Below are positions 46,083-54,412 of a stretch of 64,000 bases of DNA, one piece after another. The DNA lies in contig QIAN01000268.1 in assembly GCA_003225005.1 (NCBI GenBank), positions 1-64,000 on the forward strand. The letters are read 5' to 3'. Within the stretch, counting starts at the first letter, position 1; the number at the start of each line of letters is the position of its first letter. This stretch comes from Acidobacteriota bacterium. Its GTDB lineage: Bacteria; Acidobacteriota; Terriglobia; Terriglobales; Acidobacteriaceae. A program made the translations under genes and the position numbers. The notes under the pieces are model-generated. The model saw nothing but the letters and a program-made list of their open reading frames with translations, was not told the origin of the DNA and did no database searches.

Positions 46083-46688
46083 ATGACCACCAAGCCGATG
46101 CCCAAACCGAAGCCAACATTTGTCGCCGACATTGAAGAAATCCGCAAACGCGCTCGTCAGCACATCCTGGACGGCGCCGTTACCGGGGGATACAAAGGCG
46201 ATCGTCAAACCGTCATCAAGGTTCTCAACGAAGCCCTGGCCACTGAGATTGTTTGTGTTCTCCGCTACAAACGCCATCACTACACTGCGAAGGGCATTCA
46301 TTCTCAGGCCGTGGCCGAAGAATTCCTCGAACACGCCAATGAAGAGCAGGGACACGCCGACCGTATCGCCGAGCGCATCGTCCAGCTCGACGGTGATCCC
46401 GACCTCAATCCCGAAGGTCTGGCCAGCCGCAGTCACTCGCAGTACGTGGAAGGCGACACGCTTGTCGAGATGATCCGCGAAGATCTAATTGCCGAGCGCA
46501 TTGCCATCGAATCCTACTCCGAGATTATTCGCTATCTCGGCGACAACGATCCCACCAGCCGCCGCCTGATGGAAGACATCCTCGCCAACGAAGAAGAACA
46601 CGCCGAGGAAATGAAGACGCTGCTGGAATCAATTGGCGAAGACGAGAAAAGGGACGAGAAGAAGACCGAACGCAAGGCGGCAAGTTGA
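46083..46688 (+). CDS. Ferritin-like di-iron protein
   Basis: 201 residues. A four-helix bundle with the E...ExxH...E...ExxH pattern: NEALATEIVCVLRYKRHH, FLEHANEEQGHADRI, LIAERIAIESYSEI and LANEEEHAEEM. It is longer than bacterioferritin because of a 35-residue N-terminal lead and a Lys/Glu tail (EDEKRDEKKTERKAAS). Probable roles are iron storage or peroxide detoxification in the cytosol. It is followed by a tiny DUF3309 membrane peptide 66 bases on. Confidence 0.88.
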   Translation: MTTKPMPKPKPTFVADIEEIRKRARQHILDGAVTGGYKGDRQTVIKVLNEALATEIVCVLRYKRHHYTAKGIHSQAVAEEFLEHANEEQGHADRIAERIVQLDGDPDLNPEGLASRSHSQYVEGDTLVEMIREDLIAERIAIESYSEIIRYLGDNDPTSRRLMEDILANEEEHAEEMKTLLESIGEDEKRDEKKTERKAAS

Positions 46689-46754
46689 GCGTTCTGCGAG
46701 CTGATGCGTTCGAAGACTCGCTGTTATAGAAGCGTTATCCGAAGGGAGATCCCA

Positions 46755-46907
46755 ATGCGAACAGTACTGCTGGTGATTCTGATTTTGCTGTTGGTTGGTG
46801 CCCTTCCCACGTGGCCATACAGCTCCGGATGGGGTTACTACCCCAGCGGCGGACTCGGTCTGGTCCTGCTGATCATCCTCATTTTGGCTCTGACTGGCCG
46901 CCTGTAA
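46755..46907 (+). CDS. DUF3309-type small membrane peptide
   Basis: 50 residues from ATG 46755 with GGGAG upstream. Sequence is two short hydrophobic stretches (TVLLVILILLLVGALPTWPY and LGLVLLIILILALTGRL) around a SSGWGYYPSGG loop, the DUF3309 pattern. Such peptides are common next to stress genes and their role is unknown. Likely co-transcribed with the ferritin-like gene. Confidence 0.85.
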   Translation: MRTVLLVILILLLVGALPTWPYSSGWGYYPSGGLGLVLLIILILALTGRL

Positions 46908-47231
46908 AGAGCGCAGCGGTTTCACAAATTGCCACGGGTGGCGGGTTGCCCCTGCGATGAATCTGCTTGCGCGCGGCCTCTGCCTCGGCTGTGCAGCCGC
47001 GCGCAAGTTGAGTTCGTTGCAGATTCGGCGCCGACAAGAATTTCACGTTTTATTCCTGATTCCTTCCGCCAAAATGATGAGGAATACGCCCCAACCCTTC
47101 CAGATTTCTTCCCCAAAGCCCCTCAAATTCATTTTTATCCGTAAAATAGTGTGATTCATCCAGTGCCGGCCATATCTTAGGCTCGCGGGCGGCTACTTTT
47201 TGAACCACTGTACAAAATCGATTATCAGGAT
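46908..47231. other. Intergenic, no gene seen
   Basis: 324 bases before the phosphorylase gene. Nothing coding is visible. It carries the large inverted repeat at 46959-47026. Confidence 0.45.
46959..47026. repeat. Large inverted repeat
   Basis: CTTGCGCGCGGC (46966-46977) pairs perfectly with GCCGCGCGCAAG (46996-47007) over an 18-base loop. An outer pair GAATCTG (46959-46965) with CAGATTC (47020-47026) extends it with a 12-base bulge. No T tract follows, so it is not a typical terminator; a structured RNA or REP-like element is possible. Confidence 0.6.
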
Positions 47232-49928
47232 GTGACCTTGGACGGAAACAAAGAGACAATTAAGGAAATCGGTTCCAACATTCTCCGCGGCCTGGCGAGC
47301 GATGTTTTGGCCGTGGAAGAAAGTGCGAAGTTGGCGGCCGGTGGCGGCAAGTCCGCCGAAACCCTCATGAACGTGGTCGCTCTCATCGCTAAGCGCTTTC
47401 AAACCGATGTCTGCTCCGCATATTTGTTGGAACCGGATCGTGCCAACCTCGTGCTGGCTGCCACTGTCGGACTTCGCCGGGAGTGTATCGGCACCCTGCG
47501 TATGGCGGTTCATGAGGGACTCACAGGCTTGGTCGCGGAACAGGTAAGCCCTGTGTCCGTGGAACATGTGCGAACCCATCCCCGCTTCAAATATTTCAAG
47601 GCGTCCGGCGAAGACAACTTACAGTCGTTCCTGGGCGTACCGCTTATCGAGCGTGGTGTCTTGCAAGGCGTTCTGGTGATTCAAACTGTCGAGACCCGGG
47701 TTTTTCGCGAAGACGAAATCCGCATGCTGACTGAGGCCGCAACCGAAGTCGCCCCCATCGTGAGCGAGGCCCGGACTCTCGATCGTTTTATTGCTCCGGT
47801 CCAGGAGCGCTTATGGTCATTGGCGCGCAATCTTTGGTGGAGTTGGGATCACGATTCTTCCAGCATTTTCCTCGATCTCGACCCGCTGCGCTGGAAGCAA
47901 GTCAATCACAATCCAGTCGCACTGCTCGCCGATTTTCCGCTCGCCAAACTCGAGGGCAGGGCCACAGAGCTGGCATTGCACAGTCGCATCAACTACGCCT
48001 ACCGGCGTCTGCGGGAATATCTGGAAGCGGACCGCACCTGGGGAGCCCGCCACGCCGGCGTTCTTCGTCCGCGCCCAGTGGCTTATTTTTCCGCGGAATT
48101 CGGCCTCCATGAATCCCTCCCCATATACTCCGGAGGCCTGGGCGTGCTCGCTGGTGATCACATCAAGAGCGCCTCCGACCTCGGCATTCCGCTCGTCGGC
48201 GTCGGACTCTTCTATGGCCGCGGATATTTCCGTCAACGCCTCGATCAGAACGGCTGGCAGCAGGAGGAATACCTCACGACCGATGTGAGTCAGATGCCGA
48301 TGGAGCCCGCCATCGGCAAGAACGGCGCTCCCGTAGTTGTCCAGGTCGACACCATTAGCGGCTGTCTCCGCGCCAAAGTCTGGCGGGTCGAAGTTGGACG
48401 CCGTGACTTGTTTCTCCTCGATTCCAATCTTGAAGGCAACGCCCCTGGAGATCGAGAACTTACATCTACCCTTTACGGTGGTGACCGCCGCAACCGTATT
48501 CGTCAGGAATTGCTACTCGGCGTCGGCGGCCTCCGCGCCCTTCGGGCCATGGGTATCACTCCCAGCGTCCTCCATCTCAACGAAGGTCACAGCGCCTTTG
48601 CCGTTCTCGAAGCGGTTCGCCTTCGCGTGGAAGAGGAAGGTGTCAGTTTCCACAACGCCGTATCGCGCGTTTCTCGTGAGGTGGTTTTCACCACTCACAC
48701 TCCTGTCCCTGCCGGCCACGATCGCTTCGATGCCGCTCTTCTGGAAGAACATTTGGGTCTTATCCGCGAAGAGCTCGGACTTTCCCAGGAAAGCTTCCTC
48801 GGTCTCGGCCGCGAAAATCCGAATAATGGCGAGGAAGACTTCTGCATGACTGTGCTCGCTCTCCGTCTTTCCCGCCGCGCCAACGCAGTTTCCGCGTTGC
48901 ACGGCGAGGTTTCTCGCGCCATGTGGTCAGGTCTGACCCCGGGCAGGCAGGAGGACGAAGTGCCTATCGGACACATCACTAATGGCGTCCACGTTCCTTC
49001 CTGGCTCGCGCCACAAATGTTTCGTTTGTACGACCGCCACCTCGGCACCGGCTGGCACGAACATAGTAGCGAAGCTCGCATCTGGGAAGGAATCGAAAAC
49101 GTCGACGACGGCGAGCTTTGGGAAACTCATCTCAATTTGAAATCGCAACTCCTCGAATTCGTGCGCCGCCGCGCTGTCGGGCAAGCCGAACGCCGAAGCG
49201 AATCATCGGAAATCCTGCAACGCCTCGGCCGCGTCCTTAGTCCCGACACCCTCACCATAGGATTTGCTCGCCGCTTCGCCACCTACAAACGCGCTCACCT
49301 GATTTTGTCCGACATCGAAAACCTGGCCTCCATGGTGAACGATCCCAAGCGTCCTGTTCAGTTCGTTTTCGCTGGCAAGGCCCACCCCAAGGACGAGCCC
49401 GGCAAGCGGATGCTTCAGCAGATCGCCATGCTGATGCGCGATCCAAAGTTCTCCGACAAATTTGTCTTCATCGAGGACTACGACATCAACGTCGGCCGCC
49501 ACTTCGTGCAAGGCGTCGACGTATGGCTGAACAATCCTCGCCGTCCTCTCGAAGCTTCTGGCACCAGCGGCCAGAAAGTCGTTTTGAATGGAGGCCTCAA
49601 TCTCTCCGTGCCCGACGGTTGGTGGGCCGAGGCCTACGACGGCATGAACGGATTCGCCATCGGCACCGGCAGAACTCACTCCAATGCCGATGTTCACGAC
49701 GCCCGCGACGGCGAAGATCTTCACCGCACCCTTCGCGAAGAAGTCATTCCCCTTTATTATGAGCGCGACCGCGACGGCCTGCCCCGCGGCTGGATCAAGC
49801 GCATGAAGCGCACCATCCGCACTCTGGGCTGGCGCTTCAACGCCGATCGCATGGTCATGGATTACACCCTGAAATGCTACGTCCCCGCCGCAGGAGGCAC
49901 CTCCAGCGACATGCGAGTCACCTGGTAA
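47232..49928 (+). CDS. glgP: Alpha-glucan phosphorylase with N-terminal GAF domain
   Basis: 898 residues from GTG 47232. Residues about 45-180 form a GAF domain most like that of PtsP (AKRFQTDVCSAYLLEPDRANLVLAATVGL ... VPLIERGVLQGVLVIQT). The phosphorylase follows: LARNLWWSWDHD, PVAYFSAEFGLHESLPIYSGGLGVLAGDHIKSASDLG, LHLNEGHSAF, FGFARRFATYKRA-type segment and the PLP lysine in GTSGQKVVLNGGLNLSVPDGWW. It releases glucose-1-phosphate from glycogen or other alpha-1,4-glucans. The fused GAF suggests allosteric control by a small ligand. The usual GTSGMK reads GTSGQK. Confidence 0.93.
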   Translation: MTLDGNKETIKEIGSNILRGLASDVLAVEESAKLAAGGGKSAETLMNVVALIAKRFQTDVCSAYLLEPDRANLVLAATVGLRRECIGTLRMAVHEGLTGLVAEQVSPVSVEHVRTHPRFKYFKASGEDNLQSFLGVPLIERGVLQGVLVIQTVETRVFREDEIRMLTEAATEVAPIVSEARTLDRFIAPVQERLWSLARNLWWSWDHDSSSIFLDLDPLRWKQVNHNPVALLADFPLAKLEGRATELALHSRINYAYRRLREYLEADRTWGARHAGVLRPRPVAYFSAEFGLHESLPIYSGGLGVLAGDHIKSASDLGIPLVGVGLFYGRGYFRQRLDQNGWQQEEYLTTDVSQMPMEPAIGKNGAPVVVQVDTISGCLRAKVWRVEVGRRDLFLLDSNLEGNAPGDRELTSTLYGGDRRNRIRQELLLGVGGLRALRAMGITPSVLHLNEGHSAFAVLEAVRLRVEEEGVSFHNAVSRVSREVVFTTHTPVPAGHDRFDAALLEEHLGLIREELGLSQESFLGLGRENPNNGEEDFCMTVLALRLSRRANAVSALHGEVSRAMWSGLTPGRQEDEVPIGHITNGVHVPSWLAPQMFRLYDRHLGTGWHEHSSEARIWEGIENVDDGELWETHLNLKSQLLEFVRRRAVGQAERRSESSEILQRLGRVLSPDTLTIGFARRFATYKRAHLILSDIENLASMVNDPKRPVQFVFAGKAHPKDEPGKRMLQQIAMLMRDPKFSDKFVFIEDYDINVGRHFVQGVDVWLNNPRRPLEASGTSGQKVVLNGGLNLSVPDGWWAEAYDGMNGFAIGTGRTHSNADVHDARDGEDLHRTLREEVIPLYYERDRDGLPRGWIKRMKRTIRTLGWRFNADRMVMDYTLKCYVPAAGGTSSDMRVTW

Positions 49929-49966
49929 AAACAAATGTGGGGCCAGCCGCCCCCCGGTTGTCCAGT

Positions 49967-49989
49967 CGAGCAAAGCTCGGCATTTTTTT
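49967..49989 (+). terminator. Intrinsic terminator of glgP
   Basis: CGAGC-AAA-GCTCG (49967-49979) followed by GCA and seven T (49983-49989). It lies about 40 bases after the stop codon. Confidence 0.75.
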
Positions 49990-50021
49990 GCCGGTTCGCT
50001 GAGCACTACGATTCGTATCAG

Positions 50022-50041
50022 GGCACGCCTACAGGCGTGCC
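50022..50041. repeat. Small palindromic repeat (GGCACGCC type)
   Basis: GGCACGCCT-AC-AGGCGTGCC, a 9-bp perfect stem in the glgP/radical SAM gap, without a T tract. Confidence 0.6.
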
Positions 50042-50177
50042 ATAACCACCCCCCGCAAGAAGGATTTGCCCAGGGCTCAGTTTACTTCCGCACAAAACGA
50101 GACCGTCGGGGGGGAAATTATGAGCACCAGCGATGCTCTCGTCTGCGAACTTCGGCTCACCGAGGGGGAAACGATCC

Positions 50178-50300
50178 TTAAAGACCAATCAAGGAGAGCA
50201 CCCGTTCTTCGTAAGTGAGGCCTAGGTATTCCACGATGATCCGGAAGCCCCCGGCGCGAAGCGTCTGCCCGGACAGCGAGTCCCCTTTCCTTTCAACAAC
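50178..50300 (-). pseudogene. Possible gene remnant, 40 codons
   Basis: A minus-strand frame open for 40 codons ends in a stop at 50178 and reads like real protein (TLRAGGFRIIVEYLGL, then TYEERVLSLIGL), but it has no start codon before the upstream stop at 50301. It is probably the tail of a degraded gene. The family is unknown. Confidence 0.25.
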
Positions 50301-50482
50301 TTAACTCCATTTAATGCGCCATAGCGCCACTCAACCCGAATTCTGCTCATTTCGTTGGGTTATGGATGCGTCATTACCTAGCCCTGCAATAACATAACCT
50401 CAGTTACTGACCCCAGAGCTATACGTGTATTTCAAGCCATGCCACGGGAAAGTCACAGGTTCAGGATCGCGGTAAATTGAGA

Positions 50483-50496
50483 GGGGCTTTAGCCCC
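50483..50496. repeat. Small palindromic repeat (GGGGCT-AGCCCC type)
   Basis: GGGGCT-TT-AGCCCC, the same core as 23859-23875. Confidence 0.55.
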
Positions 50497-50535
50497 GAGA
50501 TGTTGAATTTGAGCTAACAAAGGCCAAAAGTCGAG

Positions 50536-50563
50536 AGCTAAATGCTAGGAGCTAAAAGCTAAC
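50536..50563 (+). repeat. Heptad array abutting the radical SAM start
   Basis: Four adjacent 7-base units, AGCTAAA, TGCTAGG, AGCTAAA, AGCTAAC, end at the base before ATG 50564. They replace any Shine-Dalgarno. Confidence 0.65.
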
Positions 50564-52852
50564 ATGCGCAAGCCGATCAAGTACGTGGAAAAGGCAGTCA
50601 CCGTCGTCGCCAAAGGCGCCTGGGTTGTCTTCGATCGTTTCAACCGGATCCAGCCCAACCCCTCGCCAACTCCCAAGTGGTCCGACAAGCCTCTGCTCAA
50701 GTCCTACGAAAAGTCCAAGCCACCGCTCGGCTGGCCGCGCTCCACGGATTCGCTGTGTCCGAAGTGTGTACCGGAAATCCGTCAGCAGATTCTCGATGGA
50801 CACTTGCCTCACGAAGTTCTGATGAACGAAAAGGTCGGCGAGATTAAAGCCACCATCGTCGAGCGCGACGGCAAAATCCTCATGGTCAAGGACTGCCCCA
50901 CGCACGGTCACTTCGAAGATGTGATGTCGATTGACCCTGAATTCTCGCGCCATCTCGAAGACGTTTTCCCCGGTCGCGATATCAAGGCCCACAACGACGA
51001 GAAGCTGCACCATCACGGCTCCTCCACCGTGAAGTACGGACGCGGCTCCGTGCTCACCATCGATCTCACCAACCGCTGCAACATGATGTGCGATCCCTGT
51101 TTCATGGACGCGAACCAGGTCGGCTTCGTCCACGAGCTGACATGGCAAGAAATTAAGCAGATGCTCGACAACGCCATCACCATCAAACCCCGCCGCCAGA
51201 TGTCGGTCCAGTTCTCCGGCGGAGAGCCCACGTTGTCGCCCTACTTTTTGGACGCCGTCCGCTACGCCCGCAAAGTCGGATACAACTCCGTGCAGGCCGC
51301 GACCAACGGAATCGAATTCGCGAAGAGTTTTGAATTCGCCCAACAAGCCGCCGAAGCCGGCATGCGCTACGCCTACCTGCAATTCGACGGAATCGGCAAC
51401 GCCGCCAACGCCCATCGGATGGTGGGAAACTTGTTCGACGTAAAATTGAAAGCCATCGAAAACCTTCACAACGCCGGAGTAGAAATCGTCCCTGTAGTCA
51501 CGATCGTCAACGGCATCAACAACCAACAGGTCGGAAGAATTATCAAGTTCGCCTTAGACAATCCCAAAAGAATTGGATTCCTGAGCTTCCAACCCGTAAG
51601 CTTCACCGGCCGCGACGAAGCTATAACCGACGACCGCCGTATAGCCCAACGGTACACGCTCTCTCATCTAGCCCACGACGTAAAAAATCAGACCGGCCTG
51701 GGCGAACCCAGCCGCGACTGGTTCCCCATCTCCTTCATGTCCACCTTCAGCGACTGGGCCGATCTGATGCACGTAGAAGACAACAACAATGACTGGGGCC
51801 AACTAAGTTGCGGTTGTCATCCGAATTGTGGGACGGGGATGGCGATTATGATTGATAAGGAGACCAAGGAGGCAGTTCCGGTTACAGCTTTTCTTAAAGG
51901 AGATCAGCTGGCTAAGGATATTGCTAAGGTGAATGATGCGGCTCGAGGGAAGTTTCTGACGGTTTTTGGGATGGCTTTGTGTTTGATGAAGAACTACGAT
52001 CCGTTTCAGTCGCCGACTCATTTCAAGTTGATGGATCTTTTGAAGAAGTTTGACAAGAACTTCAATGCGACCGGGAAGAACTATGGGAAGGTTGGTCCGG
52101 ACCGGACTATTGATGATGTAATGAAGCGTCGCAACGACCGCTGGAACTTCCTGTTCATTGCGGGGATGTGGTTTCAGGATTTGTTCAACTATGATTTCCG
52201 GCGGACGGAGCAGTGCATTATTCCTTACGCCACGCAAGAAGGCGAGATTTCGTTCTGCGCCTACAACACGGGTGTGGGCTGGCGGAACATTATCGAGAAG
52301 ATGCACATGACGGCCACGCTCACGAAGTGGTACGAAGAGCATGGGCGGCATGAAATCTTTGCCGGCGGCAAGAAAGTGAAGCTGGACGATGTGGCGCATT
52401 CGCTGCTGTTGCGTGACAACATCGTCACTACCGAGCTGCAACATGATCTCGACAAGTTGGGTATCGCGAAGAACGCTCGTGAAGAAAAGACGCGGGCGAG
52501 GGATCTGAAACAGAAACAGCAGGCTGCCGGTCAGGCCTCAGGCTCCGGGCTTCGGGCTTCAGAAGCGACTGACTCTGCGGTTCCGTCTTCCACGAGTGTG
52601 GCCAAGGGGCAGCATCGTGGGCCGCAGAAGCATGATGAGGCTTACAACGCGCGGATGGCGTCGCTATATCGCGAAGTTGTGTTGAAAGAGAAGCCGGTGG
52701 TGGCGGAGAACGGGTTCATCCCGCTCGGAGCGCTGCTGCAGGCTAAGGGAAACGGGAACGGGCACGGGCTCCCCCCTTTTGCAAGGGACGCGAAGGATGA
52801 GGCATCCTCGCAGGAGAAGGCGCAGGTTGCCGAGCCGGTCGCGGGAGATTAA
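50564..52852 (+). CDS. Radical SAM protein resembling tetraether/membrane-spanning lipid synthases
   Basis: 762 residues. An N-terminal Cys motif (SLCPKC, C65/C68; KDCPTHGHFEDV, C111) precedes the radical SAM core: TNRCNMMCDPCF gives CX3CX2C (C172, C176, C179), FSGGEPTL binds SAM. Further motifs are SCGCHPNCGTG (about residues 417-427) and, late, FQDLFNYDFRR ... QCIIPYATQEGEISFCAYNTG. The N-terminal CPxC/CPxHG pattern and the NYDxxR...C...GxIxxFCxYN pattern resemble archaeal Tes (MJ0619) and bacterial membrane-spanning lipid synthases, which couple lipid tails. The CGLC-type motif of Tes is not seen. Residues beyond about 640 are low complexity. It stands alone; the function as lipid-tail coupling enzyme is inferred. 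Confidence 0.85.
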   Translation: MRKPIKYVEKAVTVVAKGAWVVFDRFNRIQPNPSPTPKWSDKPLLKSYEKSKPPLGWPRSTDSLCPKCVPEIRQQILDGHLPHEVLMNEKVGEIKATIVERDGKILMVKDCPTHGHFEDVMSIDPEFSRHLEDVFPGRDIKAHNDEKLHHHGSSTVKYGRGSVLTIDLTNRCNMMCDPCFMDANQVGFVHELTWQEIKQMLDNAITIKPRRQMSVQFSGGEPTLSPYFLDAVRYARKVGYNSVQAATNGIEFAKSFEFAQQAAEAGMRYAYLQFDGIGNAANAHRMVGNLFDVKLKAIENLHNAGVEIVPVVTIVNGINNQQVGRIIKFALDNPKRIGFLSFQPVSFTGRDEAITDDRRIAQRYTLSHLAHDVKNQTGLGEPSRDWFPISFMSTFSDWADLMHVEDNNNDWGQLSCGCHPNCGTGMAIMIDKETKEAVPVTAFLKGDQLAKDIAKVNDAARGKFLTVFGMALCLMKNYDPFQSPTHFKLMDLLKKFDKNFNATGKNYGKVGPDRTIDDVMKRRNDRWNFLFIAGMWFQDLFNYDFRRTEQCIIPYATQEGEISFCAYNTGVGWRNIIEKMHMTATLTKWYEEHGRHEIFAGGKKVKLDDVAHSLLLRDNIVTTELQHDLDKLGIAKNAREEKTRARDLKQKQQAAGQASGSGLRASEATDSAVPSSTSVAKGQHRGPQKHDEAYNARMASLYREVVLKEKPVVAENGFIPLGALLQAKGNGNGHGLPPFARDAKDEASSQEKAQVAEPVAGD
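52530..52562. repeat. GGGCTTC-type repeat inside coding sequence
   Basis: Units GGCCTCAGGCTCC and GGGCTTCGGGCTTCAG, like the repeat at 8040, are translated in frame as ASGSGLRASE in the low-complexity tail of the radical SAM protein. Confidence 0.5.
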
Positions 52853-52892
52853 GAGCAGCTTTCACGCTTCACCTATCAGCTATCAGGAAGGA

Positions 52893-52921
52893 CGGGCCGC
52901 CGCGAGGCGGCCCGAGTTTTT
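52893..52921 (+). terminator. Intrinsic terminator of the radical SAM gene
   Basis: CGGGCCGCC (52893-52901) pairs perfectly with GGCGGCCCG (52906-52914) over a GCGA loop, followed by AG and TTTTT (52917-52921). Confidence 0.88.
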
Positions 52922-53059
52922 CTGATGCCGGCACTCTGGATTCCGACGCGTTGAAAACGACGCGCGGACAGGTGGGCCAGCCCGCCATGTAGCGCAACTT
53001 CTCGATGCGCTTGCTTTCGCTGAAGACTACGAAAGTCATAAAAAACGACGCTGCCAGAC

Positions 53060-53893
53060 GTGGTGGCGCATTCTGGCAAGGGGGGAGCGGCGCCGGCCGT
53101 TGATGCCAGCGGCAATATCTACCTCAACTCCGCGGACGGCAGTTTTAATGCAGACCAGGATGGGAATAATTACGGAGACACGTTGCTGAAGTTGCAGCTT
53201 AACGGCAGCAGCTTTCAAGTCGTGGACTGGTTGACCCCTTACGATGAGGCCTGCATTGACCTCGACGATTTGGAACTTGGCTCCGCAGGCATTGCGTTGC
53301 TGCCAACGGACTCTACGAACGGCGCCAATCTGGCCATCGCCTTGAGTAAACAAGGCCGCCTCTTTCTGGTCAACACAGACAATCTCGGCAAGTTCAATGC
53401 CGGGGGAGACAACCAGATTAAGGAGGAATTTATGGTTGGGGCTTACACCTGCTCGGCCACGACCACGGGCGCGGGCGCAGATGGTCCCAACTGGAACCGT
53501 CTGTATGGTACAGCGTCGTATTGGAATGGAAATGTCTATATGGGTGCATCGAATATGGCGCTGATGCAATACCAATTCCAGAATGGATTGCTGAACTCAA
53601 CGCCGGTGGCAATGTCACCCACGACCTACGGCTATCGCGGGGCCAATACAGTTGTGTCCGCGAACGGAACTCAGAACACGATTGTTTGGGTCTACGAAAA
53701 AACGGCCACCGGCCTGGGGATATTGCACGCCTACGATGCTACGTCGGTTTCGACCGAGCTTTGGAACAGCGAGATGAACGTAACGCGCGACGCGCTGGGA
53801 GATGGCATCGGTTTTTCTACTCCGGTGGCTGTGAATGGTCGAGTGGTTACGACCTATGACACCAGACTGGGGATTTTCGGATTGCTGCATTGA
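53060..53893 (+). pseudogene. 5'-truncated beta-propeller protein
   Basis: About 277 residues begin abruptly in mid-domain (HSGKGGAAPAVDASGNIYLNSADGSFNADQDGNNYGDTLLKL) with no signal peptide, although the rest reads as exported PQQ-like/quinoprotein-type propeller blades (LAIALSKQGRLFLVNTDNLG; GTASYWNGNVYMGASN; TAVNGRVVTTYDTR-like end). Full-length relatives are several hundred residues longer at the N-terminus. The radical SAM terminator lies just upstream, so the missing half was probably deleted. GTG 53060 is only the first available start. Confidence 0.65.
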
Positions 53894-54055
53894 TCGGATG
53901 AGATTCAACAGGGAAGTCGAAAGTCTGCGCGCCTATCTTTTTCGCGCATCTTGAAGTGCCTCGCCATCAGCGGTAGTATGACTTGCCGGCTGGAACCGGT
54001 CTCCGGGATCACTTTTTGCTGGAGTGGTTTTGGATCGTTCGAGCGAGGAAGTGGA

Positions 54056-54412
54056 ATGCCGCAAAACTACGTTCCCATCTTTATTTTTATGGCTTTCGTG
54101 GGTGTGCTGCTTCCACTCACGCTTCTGGCAGCCAAGCTGGTGCGACCGGACAACCCCAGCAAGTCGAAGCTGATGCCTTACGAGTGCGGTATCGATCCCA
54201 TCGATAGCGCGCGGGGACGTTACACCGTCCGCTACTACATCGTGGCGATCCTGTTTGTGGTTTTCGACGTAGAGACCATCTTTCTATTTCCGTGGGCGGT
54301 GAAGTTCAAGGCGTTTGGGATCTTTGGCCTGGTCGAGATGCTGATCTTCCTCGGCATTCTGATCGTGGGCTATATCTGGATTTGGAAGAAGGGCGCCCTC
54401 GAATGGGTTTAA
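54056..54412 (+). CDS. nuoA: NADH-quinone oxidoreductase subunit A
   Basis: 118 residues from ATG 54056 (AGGAAG upstream). Three membrane helices; family signature LMPYECGIDPIDSARGRYTVRYYIVAILFVVFDVETIFLFPWA, with the conserved YECG and FDVE motifs. It is a membrane-arm subunit of complex I near the quinone channel. It is the first gene of the nuo cluster, but nuoB does not follow. Confidence 0.96.
   Translation: MPQNYVPIFIFMAFVGVLLPLTLLAAKLVRPDNPSKSKLMPYECGIDPIDSARGRYTVRYYIVAILFVVFDVETIFLFPWAVKFKAFGIFGLVEMLIFLGILIVGYIWIWKKGALEWV

Larger units (their letters stand above)
49929..50563. other. Long intergenic region with repeats
   Basis: 635 bases between two plus-strand genes. It holds the phosphorylase terminator, two small palindromic repeats, the heptad array before the radical SAM start, and a short minus-strand remnant near 50178-50300. 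No full gene is seen. Confidence 0.5.

Noticed and set aside
48887..50006. Minus-strand open frames over the 3' half of glgP
   Set aside because: The phosphorylase frame is continuous with conserved motifs to 49928; the antisense frames follow from high GC.
51780..51860. Replication origin at the skew switch
   Set aside because: No dnaA, dnaN or DnaA-box cluster was seen, and the point is inside a coding gene; the skew change alone is not enough.
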